A stretch of DNA of 24,349 nt, from NCBI GenBank assembly GCA_964614515.1, contig CAZTPJ010000055.1:1-24349 (forward strand), in the 5' to 3' direction. The notes beneath the pieces were generated by a model, which worked only from the letters and a program-made list of their open reading frames with translations, searched no databases and was not told the origin of the DNA. This DNA is from CAZTPJ01 sp964614515. GTDB taxonomy: Bacteria; Planctomycetota; Phycisphaerae; Phycisphaerales; UBA1924. Position 1 is the stretch's first letter. Every line of letters begins with the position of its first letter. Positions 14,036 to 21,164 of this stretch are shown here, one piece after another. The translations under genes were made by a program, and so were the position numbers.

Positions 14036-15148
14036 TTACCTCCCGGCTTTGAAGAACGTCTTGAGCGCTTTGTGGATGTCTTCGCGGCCGTCGATCTTTG
14101 ACGTGACGACGCGCGGGCGTCCTTCTTCGTCAGGCAGGCCGTTGGGGAACGCTTCGCGCACGACGTTGAGGAAACTGCCGCTGCCGTAGGCGCTGGTGAC
14201 CTGACAATATCCGAAGAGGTTCGCGCCGGGCAACAGGTGCTGATCGAGGATCTTGATCGACTGGCGGTTGTCAGCCTCGGATGAGTTGTCGCCATCGGAG
14301 AAGTGGAAGAGGTAGATGTTCCAGTCCTCGGGGTTGTAGTGTCCGCCGAGCAACTGCGCGCAGCACTCGAACGCCGACGAGATCCGCGTGCCGCCATCCT
14401 CGCGGATCGAATAGAACGTCTGCTTGTCAACCTCCGCCGCGCGAACATCATGCACGATGTACCGGCTCTCGATGCCCTCATAGTTCCGCCGCAACCATGT
14501 GTCGATCCAGAAGGCCGTCAGACGCACGAGTTCCTTCTGCTCATCGCCCATCGAACCAGACACATCCATCATGTACACGATCACGGCGTTGGACTGCGGG
14601 CTTTTGATCTCGTTCCACGAGCGATATCGCAAGTCGTTGCGAACGGGCACGATGATCGGACGGTTGGGGTCATACGTCCCCATGGACATCTCGCGCTTGA
14701 GCGCTTCGCGATACGTGCGCTTGAAGTGTCGCAGCGATGCCGGGCCGACGGGACGGATGCCGGAGTACTTGTCCTTGACAGTCGTCAGGCGATGACGGCC
14801 CTTGGGCTCGATGCGCGGCAGTTGCAGTTCTTCGCCGAGGATGTCGGCGAGTTCTTCGAGCGAGACATCGACTTCGAGAATGTGCTTGCCCTGCTGCTCA
14901 CCGCCGCCCGGCCCCCAGCCCGGTTGGCCCTGGCCGTCACCCTCGCCCTCACCCATGCCCACGCCGCCGGCGTTGTCGCCGTAGCGGATCGTCGGGATGT
15001 CGATGTCGTGAATGGGAATGCTGACGTACTTACGGCCTTCGCGTCCGATCAACTCGCCGCGCGACAGGAACTCACGCAGATCCTTGCGGATCTTGCCGCG
15101 GATGATCTGCCTGAATCGCTGCTGTTCCTGTTCGATCTTCAGAACCAT
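14036..15148 (-). CDS. DUF444 / YhbH-YeaH family VWA-type protein
   Basis: The 370-residue product matches the DUF444 family (Bacillus YhbH, E. coli YeaH). It has an N-terminal helical RFRQIIRGKIRKDLREFL segment, a VSIPIHDIDIP strand, a Gly/Gln-rich linker (about 60-87), and a VWA-like domain with the MIDAS-type DVSGSM at 195-200. EDGGTRISSAFE and YNPEDWNIYLFHFSDGDN follow. In other bacteria it is coded with the kinase PrkA and SpoVR and takes part in stationary-phase or sporulation-type stress responses; its molecular role is not settled. Neither partner is nearby here. The ATG at 15148 begins the family N terminus (MVLKIEQ); a GTG at 15187 would add 13 unlike residues. RHS remnants abut its 3' end. 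Confidence 0.9.
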   Translation of the reverse strand: MVLKIEQEQQRFRQIIRGKIRKDLREFLSRGELIGREGRKYVSIPIHDIDIPTIRYGDNAGGVGMGEGEGDGQGQPGWGPGGGEQQGKHILEVDVSLEELADILGEELQLPRIEPKGRHRLTTVKDKYSGIRPVGPASLRHFKRTYREALKREMSMGTYDPNRPIIVPVRNDLRYRSWNEIKSPQSNAVIVYMMDVSGSMGDEQKELVRLTAFWIDTWLRRNYEGIESRYIVHDVRAAEVDKQTFYSIREDGGTRISSAFECCAQLLGGHYNPEDWNIYLFHFSDGDNSSEADNRQSIKILDQHLLPGANLFGYCQVTSAYGSGSFLNVVREAFPNGLPDEEGRPRVVTSKIDGREDIHKALKTFFKAGR

Positions 15149-15220
15149 GATGCCAGTCCGTTGGCGAGCGGCCGTGGCCTGTCCCACGCGACCACAGTGC
15201 GTGTGAAGGCTGTTTATGGG

Positions 15221-15226
15221 ATTCTA
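15221..15226 (-). promoter_or_regulatory. probable -10 box upstream of the DUF444 gene
   Basis: The minus strand reads ACCCTAGAATC (15220-15230), identical to the 11 bases before the zinc-ribbon gene. Here the ATG lies about 70 nt further on, so the transcript would have a leader. Confidence 0.45.
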
Positions 15227-15405
15227 GGGTTTTTCGGACCGGCTGGCGTGCGCCACGTCCGGCATCCCCTCAGATCCCATGACTACATACGTCCATAACC
15301 ATCGGACGGATCTGGGTGGGGCGTGACCGAGGGCAAAACATGCTCGCGCCGTGGCGGAACGACCCGGCGTTACCGTGCCGGGGCGCGGCTGCACGCGGAT
15401 GTGAC

Positions 15406-16062
15406 TCAGATCACCGCCGCCAGCGCGGCCACGGCATCAAACGCTCCGAACGCGATCATCCAGAGGTACTGCGAACCGAAGACGATCAACGCGATCACCG
15501 CGACAAATCCGATGGTCATGGCGTTCGGATGGTTGATGAGCCTGGCGTAGCCGGCATCGAAGTTGGCAAGAATCCGAGAGCCGTCCAGCGGCGGAACAGG
15601 GAGCATGTTCAGCACGATCAGCGCGATGTTCAACGCGCCCCCGAGTCGCAGGAACGTGGCGAAGTTCGACGCGAACGGTTCGCCCACGTTCGCGATGCGC
15701 ACGATGGTCGTCCACACGATGTACGCGATCAGACAGAGAATCGCCAGACCTAGATTCATCGCCGGCCCCGCGCCGGCGACGATCGCGTCGTCATAGCGGC
15801 CCCGGAAACGGTGCGGGCTTACCGGCATCCGCCCGAACGCGACGCCCACGAGCGCGAACATGATGATGCTGGCCGTGCCCATATGCACGATCGGGTTCCA
15901 CGTCATGTGCCCCGTCTCGATCGGTGTCCGGTCGCCGCAGCGGATCGCCGCCCACCCATGCGCCAGTTCGTGCAGCGTGATTGAGCCGATCAACCAGACC
16001 ACCCAGCCCACAAGCAGGACTGGATTCTGATCCCACAGATTCGTCGCCCACCAACCACCCAT
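15406..16062 (-). CDS. site-2 protease family membrane metalloprotease
   Basis: An intramembrane zinc protease of the M50 family. The 218-residue protein has HELAH at 31-35 inside the first membrane helix (LIGSITLHELAHGWAA) and the third zinc ligand in NMLPVPPLDGSRIL within a later helix. About five or six hydrophobic segments are visible, with no PDZ or CBS domain, so it belongs to the minimal M50B type (like Rv-type or SpoIVFB-like small members). Substrate unknown; relatives release membrane-bound anti-sigma factors or transcription factors. The start at 16062 is fixed by AAGGAG with a 7-nt gap; an earlier ATG at 16086 would place that site inside the gene. It stands alone. The stop is followed by a weak hairpin (CCCGGC/GCCGGG near 15370-15390). 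Confidence 0.9.
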   Translation of the reverse strand: MGGWWATNLWDQNPVLLVGWVVWLIGSITLHELAHGWAAIRCGDRTPIETGHMTWNPIVHMGTASIIMFALVGVAFGRMPVSPHRFRGRYDDAIVAGAGPAMNLGLAILCLIAYIVWTTIVRIANVGEPFASNFATFLRLGGALNIALIVLNMLPVPPLDGSRILANFDAGYARLINHPNAMTIGFVAVIALIVFGSQYLWMIAFGAFDAVAALAAVI

Positions 16063-16160
16063 GCGCGGACTCCTTGGTACGGGCATGATACGGCCGTCAA
16101 AGGAGCCGATGGCGCAAGCGATCGAAACGGCGTGGGCAAGCGCACGGTCCCTTGGATCCG

Positions 16161-16185
16161 GTGGGGCGGGCGTCCCGCCCGCCTC
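16161..16185. repeat. REP-like palindrome, second copy of the 11642 type
   Basis: GTGG head, then GGCGGGCG (16165-16172), TCC loop, CGCCCGCC (16176-16183). Compared with 11642-11666, both arms changed together so the stem still pairs. It marks the left edge of the accessory patch at 16.2-18.1 kb. Confidence 0.7.
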
Positions 16186-16255
16186 CCTTGCGTGTCCAAT
16201 GCGCGATGGCTCAACCCACCAGCGCAGGCGTGTGCAATCTTGCGGTTATCATGGC

Positions 16256-16284
16256 TTGACAAGTCGGGAGCTTTGTGGTACGGT
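16256..16284 (+). promoter_or_regulatory. promoter upstream of the accessory genes
   Basis: A perfect TTGACA (16256-16261), 17-nt spacer and TACGGT (16279-16284). The spacing is ideal. It would give a transcript starting near 16291 with about 185 nt before the ATG at 16477. Confidence 0.5.
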
Positions 16285-16476
16285 GTGCGAGGAAGGAAGC
16301 GATCGCGCGACAGACTCAAAGACGGCCAGCGACGACATCAGACCCCGCTGACATCACACGAACGCCGAAGCACCATGATCGGAGGAACCGGTCAAGGTGG
16401 CACGACCAAAGAGCCTCACGCTGCCACGATGAAGCATGAACCTGACGCCACCTTACCGGCTAGACAGAAGAGGGAG

Positions 16477-17049
16477 ATGATGATGTTTGGTTTCATATCA
16501 AAGACGTTGCGTCAAGGACGCCAACTAGCCGCGCTGTTAGCCGCCGACCGGACACAGTTCATTCAGCAATTATCCTCCACCCTACTGGGCCAGAACCCCG
16601 ACCGATTGGAGCGGTCCCTCCGCGCGTTCCAGGTGTACTGCATTCTCGCAACAGCGGAAGAGCGACGGTATGGAAAGAGCGATGTGGCCATCCTGCAAGC
16701 AGCGATCAACGAAATGCTTTGTGAGGGGTCCAAGGAATATGTATGGAACGCGTCGCAACTCGCTTTATCCGGGTTCGGAGTGAATCAACGCGACGTTCGC
16801 GAAACCGTGCTCACAACGCTTTTCACGGACTACTCATCTTTGTCTTCGGATCTTCAGTTGTCCCTGCGCATTCGTCTGAACGCGTTCCACCAATGCACCC
16901 GCCTGTCCATTGCGGGGATCACGAAAGACGCGCTTCTTGTAAAGCAAGCAGCGTCGGAGGCACCGCAGATACGCGTTGGGCATGGGGGAAACTGCGCAAT
17001 CTTGATGGGCGAGGGCTACGATGGCGCTCGCACCAGCATCCGCACATGA
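16477..17049 (+). CDS. unknown helical protein, accessory patch
   Basis: Not recognised. Starting at the first of three successive ATGs at 16477, just after AAGAGGGAG, the product has 190 residues; 16480 and 16483 are equally possible. The predicted structure is mostly helical (RLERSLRAFQVYCILATAEERRYG, SDVAILQAAINEML, SLSSDLQLSLRIRLNAFHQ), without signal peptide or membrane span. A Gly-rich C-terminal end (VGHGGNCAILMGEGYDG) looks less ordered. The frame is open upstream to 16132, but that stretch overlaps a REP-like element and is probably leader. Base composition is lower in GC than the flanking housekeeping genes, suggesting recent acquisition. The next gene follows after 48 bp on the same strand, so the two likely share a transcript. 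Confidence 0.65.
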   Translation: MMMFGFISKTLRQGRQLAALLAADRTQFIQQLSSTLLGQNPDRLERSLRAFQVYCILATAEERRYGKSDVAILQAAINEMLCEGSKEYVWNASQLALSGFGVNQRDVRETVLTTLFTDYSSLSSDLQLSLRIRLNAFHQCTRLSIAGITKDALLVKQAASEAPQIRVGHGGNCAILMGEGYDGARTSIRT

Positions 17050-17097
17050 ACGCGGCACTGATACAACGGCAAGAATCATGTAGGAGAGCAACGCACC

Positions 17098-17541
17098 ATG
17101 CCACGCTTACCCGCCTTTTTCTCACTCGAAAGCGCGCAAACTTTTTGGTCACATGCCGAAGAGTGCGCCGATGACCCAATTGTGTGTGCGAAGCGACTTG
17201 AGGGACCGGTTACACTCATGGATTACTTGATCAATCGGTTCGGCAGGGCAATTACAATTGAGTTTGACCTTGTGGACTGGAAGTACTTCTTCGAGGAACT
17301 TTCTGCTACTCTGCTCATAGATGCAGACTCTCACTCCCGCATTGTTGTGTTTACGTCGGAGTGGGCGAGGACGCAACAAGTGGGACTACTCAATCAAATC
17401 ATGGCGCGGCGTGCTGGTTTAGTTACCCTGCTTGATCGCTTCCAACTGGCGACGGGACTCGGATTTTCGGAGCCACGGATGCTGATCCACAAGAACGGCA
17501 ATGGACTGGACTTCCGCCGCGCCAACTTGGGCACAACCTGA
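17098..17541 (+). CDS. unknown protein with a degenerate HNH-like C terminus
   Basis: A 147-residue protein starting at ATG 17098 with an AGGAG-type site (taggagag) about 11 nt upstream. The last 19 residues read IHKNGNGLDFRRANLGTT, close to the HxNGNGLDNRRxNLR signature of phage-type HNH/AP2 homing endonucleases. The middle (ITIEFDLVDWKYFF, then a basic VVFTSEWARTQQVGLLNQIMAR) lines up with the LVDxxDxxWL and LLHRLIM segments of the same proteins, but the catalytic His of LHR is replaced by Asn (LLNQ) and DNR by DFR. It could therefore be an inactive or repurposed relative. This is inference from motif pattern only. GC is lower than in its neighbours. Its 3' 119 bases are antisense to the gene at 17423-18028. 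Confidence 0.65.
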   Translation: MPRLPAFFSLESAQTFWSHAEECADDPIVCAKRLEGPVTLMDYLINRFGRAITIEFDLVDWKYFFEELSATLLIDADSHSRIVVFTSEWARTQQVGLLNQIMARRAGLVTLLDRFQLATGLGFSEPRMLIHKNGNGLDFRRANLGTT

Positions 17542-18028
17542 AGTCACACCGGCGTCGGAACGGCCGAGGAGCGTTCCAGCTCATTCTGTGCTGTAGGCAC
17601 TTAAGCAGCTTCCCAAGCAGTTTTCGTTGGTCGGAAACATGCTGGCCGTAGTCGGATGCAATAGGGCTGTCAGGACCCATCGAAATGCGGCTAACGTCGG
17701 AGTAGAAGTTCGGTTCCCACTCAAGCATCGAAACTGCGGCGACTTCAACATACAAGTCTGCCTGACGGGACTCCAGTTCCCTAGTCAGACGAGTGACCTC
17801 GTCGCTACACTGATTGCCAGTCGACGACATGATCTGGCGCGCACGACGTTCCCCGATATCCCAAACGTTGAGAAGACATCCAAGCCAGCTTGCGTACGCT
17901 GCACGAAGGGCATCTTCACGCGACGAACTTCTCGACATCTTGTGATGGAGCCATGGCGCCGCAAGCGTGCCCAGAACACCGATCAGGCTGACAGCGACTA
18001 CCGGGATAGTTTCAATGACGTGTTCCAT
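17423..18028 (-). CDS. unknown membrane-anchored protein, possibly with run-on C terminus
   Basis: Not recognised. From ATG 18028 the product has 201 residues. It begins with a single membrane helix (VIETIPVVAVSLIGVLGTLAAPWL, about 4-27), then a cytosolic helical domain (DALRAAYASWLGCLLNVWDIGERRARQIM; EVTRLTRELESRQADLYVEVAAVSMLEWE). The start is supported by TATCCT 5 nt upstream and the hydrophobic N terminus. The last 39 residues are Cys/Arg/Ser/Pro-rich and are encoded antisense to the gene at 17098. They look like read-through after a lost stop, so the functional protein may end near residue 150-160. Lower GC than neighbouring core genes. Confidence 0.55.
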   Translation of the reverse strand: MEHVIETIPVVAVSLIGVLGTLAAPWLHHKMSRSSSREDALRAAYASWLGCLLNVWDIGERRARQIMSSTGNQCSDEVTRLTRELESRQADLYVEVAAVSMLEWEPNFYSDVSRISMGPDSPIASDYGQHVSDQRKLLGKLLKCLQHRMSWNAPRPFRRRCDFRLCPSWRGGSPVHCRSCGSASVAPKIRVPSPVGSDQAG

Positions 18029-18033
18029 AAACG

Positions 18034-18039
18034 AGGATA
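18034..18039 (-). promoter_or_regulatory. possible -10 box, leaderless type
   Basis: The minus strand reads CCTATCCT, then CGTTT, then the ATG at 18028, a 5-nt gap. The pattern matches the other short-gap boxes in the window and supports this start over the longer reading from 18109. Confidence 0.35.
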
Positions 18040-18261
18040 GGCGGCGGGCGGCCATGGCCTCGCGTAGTGTCGCTATGCGGGGTATGCGGCATCTGGGAGA
18101 CTTCTCCAAAGGCGAGGCGACATCGCCTTCCCTCTGATCGCACCAGCGATCTTACGTATGTGGCGCACGCGGACGCAGGCGCACTCTACATGCACCTAGG
18201 CGACAGCCAGTCAACCTCGTCACCTGATTCGAGGTCGTCACCCGGTGGGTGGTGTCGTGCC

Positions 18262-18636
18262 CTACGCCTTCGCCGGCGTGGCGACGGAGTGTTTCACGGC
18301 GATTTCGGTGAGGCGGTCGAAGAGTGCGGGGTCTTCGATGGCGATGACGCTGAGCATCTTGCGGTTGAGCAGCACGCCCGCGCGTTTGAGGCCGTTCATC
18401 ACGACGCTGTATCGCGTGCCGCGCATTCGGCATGCGGCCGTGATTCGCGTGATCCAGAGGCCGCGCATGTCGCGTTTGCGGAGTCGGCGGTCGCGGAAGG
18501 CGTAGACGCCCGCACGGCGGAGCGTCTGTTTGGCCAGGATGTAGTGCTTGCTGCGTGCGCCGTAATACCCGCGCGCCCGACGAAGAAGTCTCTTTCGCGC
18601 CTGCGTTCTCGCGGCGCCTTTGCGTACTCGTGGCAT
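18262..18636 (-). CDS. rplT: 50S ribosomal protein L20
   Basis: Binds 23S rRNA and is essential for early large-subunit assembly. The 124-residue product is a full-length L20: MPRVRKGAARTQARKRLLRRARGYYGARSKHY at the N terminus, then YAFRDRRLRKRDMRGLWITRITAACR and the globular C-terminal domain SVVMNGLKRAGVLLNRKMLS. The start is set by AAGGGAGAG about 6 nt before the ATG. It follows rpmI by 91 bp on the same strand. pheS, which often comes next, is absent; unrelated accessory genes lie beyond the stop. Confidence 0.98.
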   Translation of the reverse strand: MPRVRKGAARTQARKRLLRRARGYYGARSKHYILAKQTLRRAGVYAFRDRRLRKRDMRGLWITRITAACRMRGTRYSVVMNGLKRAGVLLNRKMLSVIAIEDPALFDRLTEIAVKHSVATPAKA

Positions 18637-18727
18637 CGAAACTCTCCCTTGACTCGTGCGGGGCGGCCGTGACTGGCCGACTTGTTGACCCGACGCGTCG
18701 TGTGCTTACCAGAACTTGGGCAGCGTC

Positions 18728-19015
18728 TTAGACGCCGCCGGCCTGCTCCCGCATCGCTTTCTTCTCGGCCGGCGAAGGGCTGCGGCGGAGTGATGTTCGC
18801 GGCTGCGTCCGTCCTCGAAGGCGGCGGAACAGCAACTTTTCAAGGCGTTTGACATCCGCGCTGGCCATGTAGGGATCCTTGCGCAGGCGACGCAGGCGCT
18901 TGCCGCTCTTGTTCGAGCGAAGGTGCTTGTGATTCGCGCTGCGATGCCGGACCAGCCCGGACTTGCTGATGCGAATCCGCTTGGTCAGACCTTTATGGCT
19001 TTTGTTTTTGGGCAT
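18728..19015 (-). CDS. rpmI: 50S ribosomal protein L35
   Basis: A small basic large-subunit protein. The first 62 residues match L35 well (MPKNKSHKGLTKRIRISKSGLVRHRSANHKHLRSNKSGKRLRRLRKD, shown in part here by MPKNKSHKGL and HKHLRSNKSGKRLRRLR). At 95 residues it is about 30 longer than the common form, with a basic then Ala/Glu-rich extension (RSPSPAEKKAMREQAGGV). AAGGA lies 9 nt before the ATG at 19015. It leads an rpmI-rplT pair; infC, normally directly upstream, is not found in the following 840 bp. Confidence 0.95.
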   Translation of the reverse strand: MPKNKSHKGLTKRIRISKSGLVRHRSANHKHLRSNKSGKRLRRLRKDPYMASADVKRLEKLLFRRLRGRTQPRTSLRRSPSPAEKKAMREQAGGV

Positions 19016-19853
19016 GAGAACACATCCTTACCGCCGACTCTGGGGTTTTCCGAGCGGTCGGCGCGCGGACAAGAGCATAGGCACGCACCCGTCGCATGGC
19101 CATTTCGATCACCGATTCTCGCGGCGGGATTCGCGGCTCTCAGACACGGCCGTAGGGTTCGCGCGGGTCAGGCGTCTCGACCCGCGATGACGGGTCGATC
19201 GTCGTGGCCGTCCGTGTTCGCGTCGGCGATGCCCGCATCATCGAGCAGTGCTCGAAGTTCAAACGCGGTGAGGCCGAGACACTGGGCGCACGCCGCGAAG
19301 TCGGCCGCACGCTGGTCATAGTCTGGTTGAGGCGCCCGTCTTTCGCGTGGTGACACGGCGCCGGCCGCCCGCGCCCGGGCGATCGTCGTGGCCATGGATG
19401 CACGCGTCGTCGTTCGCTCGAACGATCGTGAACGATGTCGAGCACCCGAGCCTTCGAATGAACTGACTCGATCCACTCTCAGTCTCCTGTCACATCGGGC
19501 CGTCTGATCGGTAACTCGCGTTATTTTTGCGCACGGATTGTCGAGTCGTCGCGCAAGTATTGCCGATTCGCATCGTGGGGCTTCAATCCGGCAGGCTTTC
19601 CCTCGCTTGCGTGGCTTGCTGAACTTGCGCTCGGCGTGCCACATCGCGCCCCGTATGGAGAGAATGCGCGAAGCACGCGGATTGATTCGATATGAGACAG
19701 GGTATTTTGCTTATGAAACCCCGGGCCATGGAGCGTTATTATCTCGGTAGCCGGATGTGCGATGCTCTCGCTGACCGGCCAACCAGGAAGTTGGACGCAG
19801 GCCTCACGCCGTGATGCGAGCGAGGTGTGAAGGGACAAGTGGGAGGTTGCTCA
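19016..19853. other. gene-poor interval between rpmI and the sigma factor gene
   Basis: No recognisable gene and no infC. One weak coding candidate is listed separately (19168-19395). An AT-richer stretch at 19680-19740 (TTGATT at 19682, TATTTT at 19703, spacer 15) could hold a promoter for the sigma factor gene, but the spacing is short. Confidence 0.5.
19168..19395 (-). CDS. possible small protein
   Basis: A 75-residue candidate from ATG 19395. The first third is Ala/Arg-rich; the rest (YDQRAADFAACAQCLGLTAFELRALLDDAGIAD) looks like one or two amphipathic helices with a sensible mix of residues. An acidic tail follows. No convincing ribosome binding site and no recognised family. The longer frame to 19644 is Arg/Cys-rich and unlikely to be coding. 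Confidence 0.3.
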   Translation of the reverse strand: MATTIARARAAGAVSPRERRAPQPDYDQRAADFAACAQCLGLTAFELRALLDDAGIADANTDGHDDRPVIAGRDA

Positions 19854-20501
19854 ATGCTGTCGGACACAATTGTTGATCCCGTGGCGAATGCCGTCGGTGA
19901 TGGCGAGACGCACGACGACGATAATCTTCGTCGCCGTCGAGATCTCGTACACAGCCTCTTCAAGGACTACTACGCCAGGGTGTTCTCCTTCGCGCGGCAG
20001 TCGTCGGATCCCGCCACGGCCGAAGATGTTTCACAGGAGGTCTTCCTGCGGTTGCTCGGGCATGAGGGGCTGGAAGAGAAAGAGATCTCGATCAGTTACC
20101 TGCTGAAGGTCGCGCACAACCTGATTCGTCGTCGCGCGCAGCGCCATCGACGCCATGAAGAGTTCGTCCGACGCGAGTCAGAGAAGCCCACGCGCCGCGG
20201 CGGCGATGGGCACGGCGAACATTCGGAGGACGCGCTCGTGCAGCACGGCATCGAGCATCTCAACGATCACGAACGCGAGGCCGTGCGGTTGATCGTCTGC
20301 CAGAATCTGTCGTACGAAGCCGCGGCGCGATCGCTCGACGTGAGCACCACGACGATCAACAACTGGAAGTTCCGCGGCATGCAGAAGTTACGCGATGCGG
20401 CCACCGGCTCGACAGCACCGCGGCACGGCGAAGATCGCGTCGGTCTCCGCGGTCGCGGTGGTTCGACGCTCCAGTCCAGTCCGCGCCGCCCGGGCGATTG
20501 A
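19854..20501 (+). CDS. sigma-70 family (ECF-type) RNA polymerase sigma factor
   Basis: Directs RNA polymerase to a special promoter set. The 215-residue protein has region 2 at about 30-75 (LVHSLFKDYYARVFSFARQ, DPATAEDVSQEVFLRLLGH) and region 4 at about 130-180 (LNDHEREAVRLIVCQNLSYEAAARSLDVS, TTTINNWKFRGMQKLRD), with the short linker of ECF sigma factors. A basic 35-residue tail of low complexity ends the protein. The ATG at 19854 has GGGAGG with a 7-nt gap; an upstream start at 19827 is less well placed. No anti-sigma factor gene adjoins it; the next gene is convergent (atpC). Control is therefore probably by transcription or by the tail, which is inference. Confidence 0.9.
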   Translation: MLSDTIVDPVANAVGDGETHDDDNLRRRRDLVHSLFKDYYARVFSFARQSSDPATAEDVSQEVFLRLLGHEGLEEKEISISYLLKVAHNLIRRRAQRHRRHEEFVRRESEKPTRRGGDGHGEHSEDALVQHGIEHLNDHEREAVRLIVCQNLSYEAAARSLDVSTTTINNWKFRGMQKLRDAATGSTAPRHGEDRVGLRGRGGSTLQSSPRRPGD

Positions 20502-20569
20502 CGGCCAGCGTGACGACCCGCCGCCGCGTAGCGGATCATTCAAAGTCATGCAACAGGGCGCTCGCCTGG

Positions 20570-21019
20570 TCAGATGCCCAGCGTGCGGGCCTTGGTGGCC
20601 AGACGGAGTTTCACCTCGGCACGGCGGCGCTGCGTGTTGATCGCTTCGAGTTCCTTCACGCGATTGGGGGCATCGGCCGGGACGGCGCGAGCGCGGGCGG
20701 CCGCGAGTTCGGCTTCGGCGTCCGCCTCCGTCAACTGCTCCATCGGCGCCGCCTGCCGCGCGAGGATGGTGAGGCGATCGCTGACCATCTGCACGAAGCC
20801 ATCCTCGATGAAGAAGTACCGCGAGCCGCCCCGGGCCTGCCCGACATCGGGGAAGTCCAGCCGTAGTTCGCCCATGCCGAGCTTGGCGACGATGGGCGCA
20901 CGACCGGGCTGGAAACCCATCAGTCCATCCCACGCCGGAATCGACGCATACGTCACGTCGGTGTCCAGCACCTGAGCCTCGGGAGTGATCAGTCGGCAAC
21001 GGAAAGTCTTTACGGCCAC
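20570..21019 (-). CDS. atpC: ATP synthase epsilon subunit
   Basis: A subunit of the F1 central stalk that couples rotation to catalysis and can inhibit ATP hydrolysis. The 149-residue product shows FRCRLITPEAQVLDTDVTYASIPAWDGLMGFQPGRAPIVAKLGMGELRL-type beta-sandwich order (for example ITPEAQVLDTDV, PAWDGLMGF, GRAPIVAKLG), then YFFIEDGFVQMVSDRLTILA and a C-terminal helical hairpin. I choose GTG 21019 because GAGGA lies about 9 nt upstream; the TTG at 21034 would overlap that site. atpD, which normally precedes it, is absent: the upstream gene is an unrelated pseudokinase on the same strand. Confidence 0.93.
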   Translation of the reverse strand: MAVKTFRCRLITPEAQVLDTDVTYASIPAWDGLMGFQPGRAPIVAKLGMGELRLDFPDVGQARGGSRYFFIEDGFVQMVSDRLTILARQAAPMEQLTEADAEAELAAARARAVPADAPNRVKELEAINTQRRRAEVKLRLATKARTLGI

Positions 21020-21164
21020 GGCAGAGTTCCTCAAAAGTGGGGCGGGATGGTAGGACGCGGCCAGTGCGAACGGCGCATCGACTGACCTGGCACAACGCTC
21101 AGGGTTGTCGCTATGCGAGGTGTAGCGTCAAGCCCTTGCTGACGGTGGGGTTGCTTGTGTGGGC

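Noticed and set aside
14303..15298. 331-codon plus-strand frame opposite the DUF444 gene
   Set aside because: Antisense shadow of a recognised family protein.
15370..15390. Hairpin CCCGGC/GCCGGG as an intrinsic terminator of the site-2 protease gene
   Set aside because: Only six pairs with an 8-nt loop and no T-run on the relevant strand.
17557..17577. Hairpin GGAACG/CGTTCC after the HNH-like gene
   Set aside because: Short stem, 9-nt loop, no T-run; could be chance in this composition.
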